A stretch of DNA of 64,000 nt from contig NC_058046.1 of assembly GCF_020085105.1 (NCBI RefSeq), positions 18,407,175-18,471,174 of the forward strand, in the 5' to 3' direction. This DNA is from Siniperca chuatsi. Lineage: Eukaryota; Chordata; Actinopteri; Centrarchiformes; Sinipercidae. Within the stretch, counting starts at the first letter, position 1. Each line of letters begins with the position of its first letter. Positions 56,901 through 64,000 of the stretch are shown here, one piece after another. The translations under genes were made by a program, and so were the position numbers. The notes beneath the pieces are model-generated. The model was not told where the DNA came from. It worked only from the letters and a program-made list of their open reading frames with translations, and ran no database searches.

Positions 56901-59900
56901 GAGGAGCCCCACAGTCGTGAGTAACCCTCATTTGTCTCTCTAAAAACAACACTGTTATTAATTTGAGTTAGGATTAACAGTAAAATGTTCCTCCTCATAA
57001 GGGTGACACTGTATGCTGAATTTCTGCCTATGAAGTCCAGAGCCACATGCATCTTGCTGATTGAGGTAAGGACTACCCTATACTACTATCTCACTCATCT
57101 ATCATCCTTCTATTCATAGTGTTAATGACATCCAGAAATGACAAAACATGTAGCCATAACTGCACAGGATTTTATATAATTTAGATTTTGCCTTGCAGAT
57201 ATTTTGGGCACTGGGCACAGTGTTTGAGGTCCTCTTAGCGATCCTGGTGATGCCCACTCTGGGCTGGCGTTGGCTGCTAGGCCTCTCTACCATTCCTCTC
57301 TTTATCTTTGCCATCCTATGTTTTGTGAGTATGATGTTACAAGTCTTGTTCTACAATATGTTAGCATAACAAATGACAGCTTTATCAATTTTTGTGGGGG
57401 TGGTGGTGGGAGCAGTGGCTACCAGAGAGTGCTCGATACGACGTGCTGACAGGGAACCAGGAAAAAGCTCTGGCCACACTGAAGCGCATTGCTACAGAGA
57501 ACGGAGCACCCATGCCACTGGGGAAACTTATCGCTGCCAGACAGGTAAAAGACATTGGATATTTTTCATGTATGCAACTTAAATGTTGTTATTTTTACAT
57601 TCATGTTTTTTTAATGTCTGTTCTTTTAATTAGGAGGATCGTGGAAAGATTCAAGACTTATTTTCATCGCAGTTTCGCTGGACCACAGTTCTGCTGTGGT
57701 TTATTTGGTAAGTGGAGTGAATGAGAATGCCACCCAGTCATACCTCAGTCATTACTCACTGATTTTCTTTTCTTTCTTACTCTCCAAGCGCACAGACGAA
57801 TTAATTTGTGCGTCTCACTTCATGTAAACCACCATTGTTTCATCCTGCGTCTCTGTCTCCTCAGGTTCGCAAATGCCTTCTCTTACTACGGACTGGTGCT
57901 GCTCACTACAGAGCTGTTTCAGGAGGGAGGTGCATGTGGAAGTGAGTCACTGCTCCAACAACTAACAGACGCCCTCACACATTCAGGGACACACACACGC
58001 ATTTTAATTTGGTAGACTGATAAAAGAGACAATGTAGTTCAGTGACTTGTGTGTTGAACGCCCCAGGAGATAAATGTAGTATACATTTCAACTACAAAAA
58101 CAGGGAATTAAGTTAGCAGTTTATATATTTCGAATGAATAAACATCTAATAAATCATGCTTCTGAGTGTCAGTGAAAGAATCAACCCTTTTCAAGACGCA
58201 CATGGTCTTAGCAGGAAAAGCACAGGTGTAATTGATAACACCATTGTTAATGTTATTAGTTACACCTGTGCTTTTCTTACTCTGACAAGTCAAAATGTCT
58301 GCCATGAAAAAGGTCTATGTGCTTATACAGTGCGTTTTTGCAAAGGCAACACAGAGCCAGTGCTGAACTATCCTGTTGTTTTATACCGCCCTCTAGTGTC
58401 CAAAGGTAATAAGAGAGAGCCCCGGTGCAACTTGGAGTGTAAATATCTGAACTCCGACGACTACAAAGACCTGTTGTGGACCACCTTATCTGAATTCCCA
58501 GGTACACATCAGTTAAATATCTATGTCTTCACAAAGTCAGTCAATATACCATAATTACTTTATATTTACTAGAAAACTAAACATTGGTACAAAAAAAAGG
58601 TTATTACAGGTTTAGTACTCTGATATTATGTTGTGAATGGTGCATTGATTTACTGCTGTTTATGTAATTTTTAGTAATTACTTATACAAAAATGTATGTT
58701 GTATATTGTATGTTTTTTTTTTTGCAATACTCACTACAAGTTCTTTATACAAGTAATTACTGGATAATTATCTAGTAAATACTTATTAGTTGCTGCACCT
58801 ATTGCTATGTTGGTATAGCTTGGTACTAAAAATGTCATCATAATAATCCTAAATGCTATGTAATTAATTAATACACCTGTTACTACATTACTTCAGGGTA
58901 TTTCAGGGACAAATCAGTAAAACAGAAAGATCATTTAATAAGTTATAAATAATCATCTGAATAATAATTTCGATTGAGCTTTCTCATGGAGGACACTTTG
59001 GCAAGGTTGTAATAATTGCATTAATGATGACTGCATTCCATCATTAATGTTATTAGTTACACCTCTGATTTTCCTGCAATGACATGTCAAGAGGTCTAAC
59101 ATGAGAAAGATTTGTGTGCAGATAGTAATAAATAAAAGCAGAAATGAATAACTATTATATTTTACAAACATGGAATTTTGCATTTTCCATTGTTACATAG
59201 GACTGCTGGTGACACTGTGGGCTATTGATCGACTGGGAAGGAGGAAGACCATGGCATTGTGTTTCTTCATCTTCTCTATGTGCATTATTCCCCTCTATGG
59301 TTGTGTTGGCAGGTAAGGTGGATACTAGTAGTGAGAATGTTAAACATCAAATTGTGGATCCATCATTTATCCAGCATTGCTGGTTTGTCTGTTGCAGAGC
59401 ATCCATGACAGTGTTGATATTCATCGCCAGAGCTTTCATCGCAGGAGGATTTCAGGCTGCCTATGTGTACACTCCAGAGGTAAGATATCCAACCAGAGTG
59501 CAGGTTTTCGCTTGCAAACAGTGATTAGTACGGCTCTGCTCAAATCAATAGCTGAGTAAAGTGAGCCAACATCAAGGCAGCCTCCTCAGTATTTTCTGAT
59601 ACTCTGCAGGTGTACCCAACAGCGACCAGGGCTTTAGGTCTGGGAACAAGCAGTGGGATGGCCAGAGTTGGTGCCCTTATTACACCTTTTGTTGCACAGG
59701 TAACACCCTTCTATCAGTTTTCTCCTTTAAATACATAACACAAGAAAGTGGTGATCATTTGCGTTCGTCCCTGGGCTTCATCCTGCAGGTGATGTTGGAG
59801 TCATCTGTGTACCTGGCTCTCTCCGTGTACTGCTGCTGCTGCCTCCTAGCTGCCGTCGCCTCCTGTGCACTGCCAATTGAGACAACAGGCCGGGGCCTGC

Positions 59901-60001
59901 AGGAGTCCAGCCACCGCGAGTGGGGGCAGGAGATGGTGGGCCGGGCCTCCTCCCACAGCCCAGAGAGAATCCCTCAGTCCAGCTCCGGCTCCCAGGGCTG
60001 A
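53921..60001 (+). CDS. svop: Synaptic vesicle 2-related protein (MFS transporter)
   Basis: Exons: 53921-53955, 55096-55253, 55694-55779, 55892-55990, 56502-56573, 56792-56916, 57002-57065, 57199-57324, 57416-57544, 57634-57707, 57865-57941, 58397-58501, 59201-59312, 59398-59479, 59610-59699, 59789-60001; 548 residues, the same as human SVOP. The cytosolic N terminus ([20 protein letters not shown]) and acidic segment precede 12 membrane helices. The MFS signature after TM2 is '[11 protein letters not shown]' and its second-half echo '[11 protein letters not shown]'; the sugar-porter-like '[11 protein letters not shown]' follows TM6. The C tail is '[19 protein letters not shown]'. SVOP is a synaptic-vesicle protein of uncertain substrate that binds nucleotides. 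All junction phases agree. Confidence 0.96.
58183..58318. repeat. MITE with long hairpin in SVOP intron 11
   Basis: Inner arms at 58216-58240 and 58251-58275 ('aaaagcacaggtgtaa' and its inverse) pair over about 25 bp with few mismatches. The right end 'caaaatgtctgccatgaaaa' matches the family of 40827-41001. Its right end lies about 80 bp before exon 58397. Confidence 0.7.
58976..59112. repeat. Second MITE of the same family in SVOP intron 12
   Basis: Begins 'gagctttctcatggaggaca' and ends 'aggtctaacatgagaaag', with an inner 'tgttattagttacacctctg' shared with the copy at 58183. Confidence 0.7.
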
Positions 60002-62015
60002 GGACCCGTCGGCTGGAGTACAACCGAGAGAGGTGACCACGGTGAGGAAAAGAGGCAAGGAGAGGCAAAAGAAGCTAGACCAGCTTTCTGTGTCCATCTC
60101 CAGTCCCATCCTATGACTCTTCAGTTTAGGCACCACAGTGGTTTCAGAGAGCCAGGCAGCACAATATTATGTATTATTATTATATAGTCTTCAGCCACCA
60201 TTGCTGTCACAATTTTGCCACTGACTAACAGCACACGGGGTGACTGCAAAAGACCAAATGACCTACACGAGTGCAAGATTGAGAAAATGAAGGGTGGACG
60301 ACATGTGAAACATTCTTAAAGAAGTGAGAATTCAAATACTTTGAGTAAAGTATTTGAATTCAAATACTTTGAGTAAAGTATTTGAATTCAAATACTTTGA
60401 GTAAAGTATTTGAATTCAAATACTTTGAGTAAAGTATTTGAATTCAAATACTTTGAGTAAAGTATTTGAATTCTGCTTTTCTCAAGCAAAGGAGAATAAA
60501 GAGGGTGCAACTGTTAGCTTCAAATAACCATCTTCTTTTCAAAGAGCCTTAAATCTATTCTGTTTGTGTTTAAGAGACCTACTCTTAACCCTATGAAAAA
60601 GACATAGATGCGTAGATAAGAAAGAGCATTATTTTGTGCACACAAATTGCCTGTTAAAATACACTAATTACAAACTCAGCTTTATACAAAGCGCATTGCT
60701 GGAGTGAAGAACAGTTCCACATCATCAAATAAACAGACCATTAGATTAAATAAGGTCTGTGATTACTTCATCTAAGATTCATTTCTGTCAAGGCAGTGAA
60801 AGGAAATACTGCACAGTAAGTCCCTGATTTTCTCGTATACAGTAAGCATCCTTTTAAAATCCTATGTTCTTTTTTTTCGTGTCAGTATTGTTTCACATTT
60901 TAACATGGATGATTTTCTGTTAAATACATGAGGAAAAGGCAGGTATTACTCTAGTAATAATGAAAATACCACCTCATCTCTTGATCATTATGTGATCATT
61001 TTATTTACAACAAGCTGACAAATCTGCCGAAGCCTTCATCAGAGCATAATGAGCATAATCAGTGACATCATACAGTTGACAATATTTCCTAATTATATCA
61101 CAGCTGGTCCACAGATCCTAGACTGCATTTGAAGACCACATTATGTAAGTTAACGTATTGAAGTATTAGGAAATTAAAATCTGAGTATTTTCATCACCCA
61201 AAGCTGACTCAACCTAGTTAGTAAAAATCCCATGATTTTAAAAAAATGACATTAACATGAGTATATGGTGTTACGATGTATAAACCATGCTGCATCTCTT
61301 GCACACATGGACCTACACATGCAAACACAACCATTTAGCAGGATGTTACATTCTGTCTTTCTGTAAATGTATCAAAACCTGGTTTAGTTGTTGTCTTTGC
61401 TTTTGTTTGTAACAAAGGTGATGTGGAGACGGACTTTGCCCAGTCTGATTCTACGAGTAACACACTGAGCAAAGTTTTGTTAAAAAAAAACAAAAAAAAA
61501 AACGAAAAAGAGATTAACTAGTACAGGTCCAGCAAGCTGACTCTTACCTGCCAGTGTTTAAGATATAGTGCTGCATTAAGTGTCTGTGTGCACAGATTCT
61601 TGTCAATGCACTGGATGTAAATGTGTATGATACTATAGTAAATAATCTTTCAAAAAGAGCAGTGGATTCATGTTGTTATTTATTACTAAACAGTGTGATG
61701 AGTGATTTTATTAGTTATAATCTACATTTACTGAGAACATTGTCAACACTTAAAATTACCCAAACCTCATACGGATTTAAGTATGATTTTGTTACACATG
61801 AATGAGCCATCTCTTAGTGGACGAGAACAACGACATGAGTGTCTCCTCTTTCACGATACATATACATTACCTCAAACATACTGTGTATGATAATGAATAT
61901 CTCTTCTCTTTAAATGTTAATCATAGTCAACAACAGTTTGTGCAGTATGGGATACAAGGCACTGACATTGAAATTTGAAAAAGGAGTGCACTAATCATTA
62001 CTGCCAGACACAAAT
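60002..62015. other. SVOP 3' UTR and spacer before DAO (tail-to-tail)
   Basis: Contains a hairpin minisatellite (60331-60470), a poly(A) signal AATAAA at 60495-60500, another near 60728, and A-rich tracts near 61483. No gene recognised. Confidence 0.6.
60331..60470. repeat. Minisatellite: five perfect 28-bp self-complementary units
   Basis: Unit: TTCAAATACTTT, GAGT, AAAGTATTTGAA. The two 12-nt arms are exact reverse complements around a 4-nt loop. Five identical head-to-tail copies (central GAGT at 60343, 60371, 60399, 60427 and 60455). It sits in the SVOP 3' UTR just before the poly(A) signal. Confidence 0.97.
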
Positions 62016-64000
62016 TTACAAGTGAGCTTTTGGACATTTGCCTTTTTGCTCCACAACCTGACCGAAGAGCCTCGCTGCCTCCTGGGCGCAGCCTCTGTGA
62101 ATGGTGAGTCCGAAACCTCCATGGCCATAGTTGTGTATCACCTGAATGAGAGCCAGGATATTTTAGAAGTTGAATGACCAAAATTAATATCTAAAGTACT
62201 ACTTAGCTGTTAACGTTTACCTCTATTGTAGCTGCGCCACACTGTATGGCCTCCCTCTCCAGTCGGACTTTGCTGCGAACAGGCCTGAGGCCGGCCCAGT
62301 CCTCTACTATCCGGGCATGCTGAGGTTAGAGAACAACAAGACATAATGTTTCTCAAACTTGAAATTTTGCGAGACTAAAGACAGCTACATCCAGATTTGG
62401 GTGTTTTGCCACCAACTTGTTACTTGTCACTAACATGTTTGAGGACTGATTTATAGAATATATTCTAAATATATCAAATGCAAAATGTTAAATACTTAGC
62501 TCTACAGAAGACTCATTGTAAATAATTCATTACAGCATACATACTTTTTATGGCCTCTTACACAAACAGCATTTTGATATAATCTCACTTTGAGACTTGG
62601 CTCAAGTTGGCAAGCATCTTCCCAGATTTTCTTATGGTCGGTGGAGTTGTTCTGTTCACTCCAGTTTCCTAACTGGAAAATCCCACCGACTGTCACGAGA
62701 CGACTCCTGCAGACACAGATGTTCTGTTCGCTCATGAAAAAACAACTTTGGCTTTCTGGCTACAAAACTCTGTCCTCCCAAGTTACAAGTGCTCTGACAG
62801 AAAGCAACGCCATGGCAACTGGACAACACAGTATAACCACTGCTAAATAGCTAAATTTCATATTTAGCATATAGAAACTAAAACTGCACAGCAACATGAA
62901 TTATGTGTATGATACCGTAAATCCAAAAGTATCATATGTGCTAGAACTACCCTGGAATGATGTATGGTGAATTGTAGACTCCTGTTGTAAAATTGTGGGT
63001 AAGAATCCAATGCTTCAGCCATGGAGCATCCACCTGAAAGACAAAGAAATAACAAGGTTCAGCTGCTATTTCCATGGTACTTTTATAGCTGGTTATATAA
63101 ACTATTTACAGACATTTGAACCTGTTCCCTCTCACCTTCACTATCTGACCCCGGCCTGGTTTGAGCTCAGGGTCTGGCTGGAGCTCTCCTGATCTTATCC
63201 CAGTGCAGTTTATTACCACGTCTGCCCCAGTTTCTGCCAGCTAAATTCAGGGAAGCATGATAAGAGATAACAAATATGACAAGTGATAACATTTTGTGAG
63301 TCCTTCTGAGGTAAATAGGAAATTACAACATTCTGCCTGTTGAAAAGCCTTCACTAACCTCCTTGAAGGACTCTATTTTCCTGTGATAAAATTTTACACC
63401 CCTTCTTTGCAACCTATGAATGACACAAAACCAGATGTTTATTATGAGCACTAGAAATCCACTCCTGAAAAATCTACTTTTTGACTTCTACTCAAGATTA
63501 AGAACCAGTTATCCTAAACAACACCTGAGGACATCTGGTAGGCTGTGTCTGAAATTATTCACTCATTTACTATTCATACACAGCCTATAGGGAATTATGT
63601 TGAGGACAATGTAGTGTGTCAGATGGAAAACATTTCAGACACTAATCAGGTCATTCCCATCTGGCAGCTGTCTAAACGTGCCTTTTTCCCTGGCCTGCAC
63701 AACGCATGGTAGCAGTTAGCTCTCAGTTAGCGACCACAGACTGTATATAATTTTTTCCTTTGCACTGTCAGATAATTTTAGTCCACTATATAGACTATAT
63801 ATAGCATATCTTTTTTTATTGGGTAGTAAATGATGTTGCAAACAGGTGCTACACCAGGATGAACTGCGTTCAACTCAGGACTCAGGGGGAAAAAATGCTG
63901 ATACGATAAGTTAATTACTCACCAGTCCATCAGCCAAGGTAAATATGTTTTACCTTCCACCATAAGAGAAGTGTTGAACCACCCATAACTGGACATATTA
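62016..64000 (-). CDS. dao: D-amino-acid oxidase, 5' part cut by the window edge
   Basis: Exons visible on the minus strand: from the window edge to 63923, 63413-63359, 63240-63136, 63033-62951, 62706-62589, 62319-62221, 62141-62016 (stop). Motifs: '[19 protein letters not shown]', '[17 protein letters not shown]', 'KPGRGQIVK', '[10 protein letters not shown]', '[11 protein letters not shown]', '[14 protein letters not shown]' and '[19 protein letters not shown]'. These are the substrate and FAD-binding parts of the C-terminal half, with the active-site Tyr (in VYNSPY) and Arg (in GCA-side and 'RLVTVGG' contexts) not separately verified. The C terminus is AHL, a PTS1-type peroxisomal signal. 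The FAD-binding N terminus is outside. The left limit of the edge exon may be an acceptor near 63989 instead of the window end. Confidence 0.93.

Overview
The window is vertebrate nuclear DNA, almost certainly from a teleost fish, probably a spiny-rayed one. Evidence: compact spliced genes with GT-AG introns whose proteins closely match human orthologues recalled from memory, nuclear tRNA-Lys genes, and a fish-type repeat load (Tc1-like transposons, TTAA-site MITEs similar to zebrafish Angel, an RTE-type LINE fragment, a Penelope-like element). No database search was run; identities rest on recognised sequence and phase-consistent exon chains.

Layout. 1-17.5 kb: SGSM1 (+), a RUN/TBC Rab-GAP modulator, with its first exon(s) left of the window and a 3' UTR running to about 19.2 kb. 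19.9-23.4 kb: two copies of a roughly 545-bp segment carrying a tRNA-Lys(TTT) gene; the second copy is the upstream region of GATC. Between them lie a decayed transposon-like coding relic and a 5'-truncated LINE. 23.5-26.5 kb: GATC (+), mitochondrial glutamyl-tRNA(Gln) amidotransferase subunit C. 27.3-37.0 kb: three tandem 4.13-kb units, each with a complete ISG15 gene (+) and its interferon-type promoter; the first two also carry a nested transposon cluster including a Tc1 transposase, and the third stops where that cluster would begin. 37.0-40.0 kb: PXMP2 (-), with a Penelope-like element in an intron. 41.8-44.0 kb: UNG (-), with nuclear and mitochondrial starts. 44.9-45.9 kb: ALKBH2 (+), head-to-head with UNG. 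47.7-52.5 kb: USP30 (-). 53.9-60.0 kb: SVOP (+), with a hairpin-forming minisatellite in its 3' UTR. 62.0 kb to the edge: DAO (-), cut by the window end.

The order UNG-ALKBH2-USP30-SVOP-DAO matches human 12q24.11, and GATC and PXMP2 also lie on human 12q24, so this is an old syntenic block. The neighbours form small functional themes: DNA repair (UNG, ALKBH2) around one shared promoter region with a full E2F site; mitochondrial and peroxisomal proteins (GATC, USP30, PXMP2, DAO, UNG1); and ISG15, the interferon-induced ubiquitin-like modifier. The least ordinary part is the near-identical ISG15 triplication with embedded transposons, followed by the directional tRNA-Lys/GATC-promoter duplication and the perfect 12-bp-arm hairpin array after SVOP.
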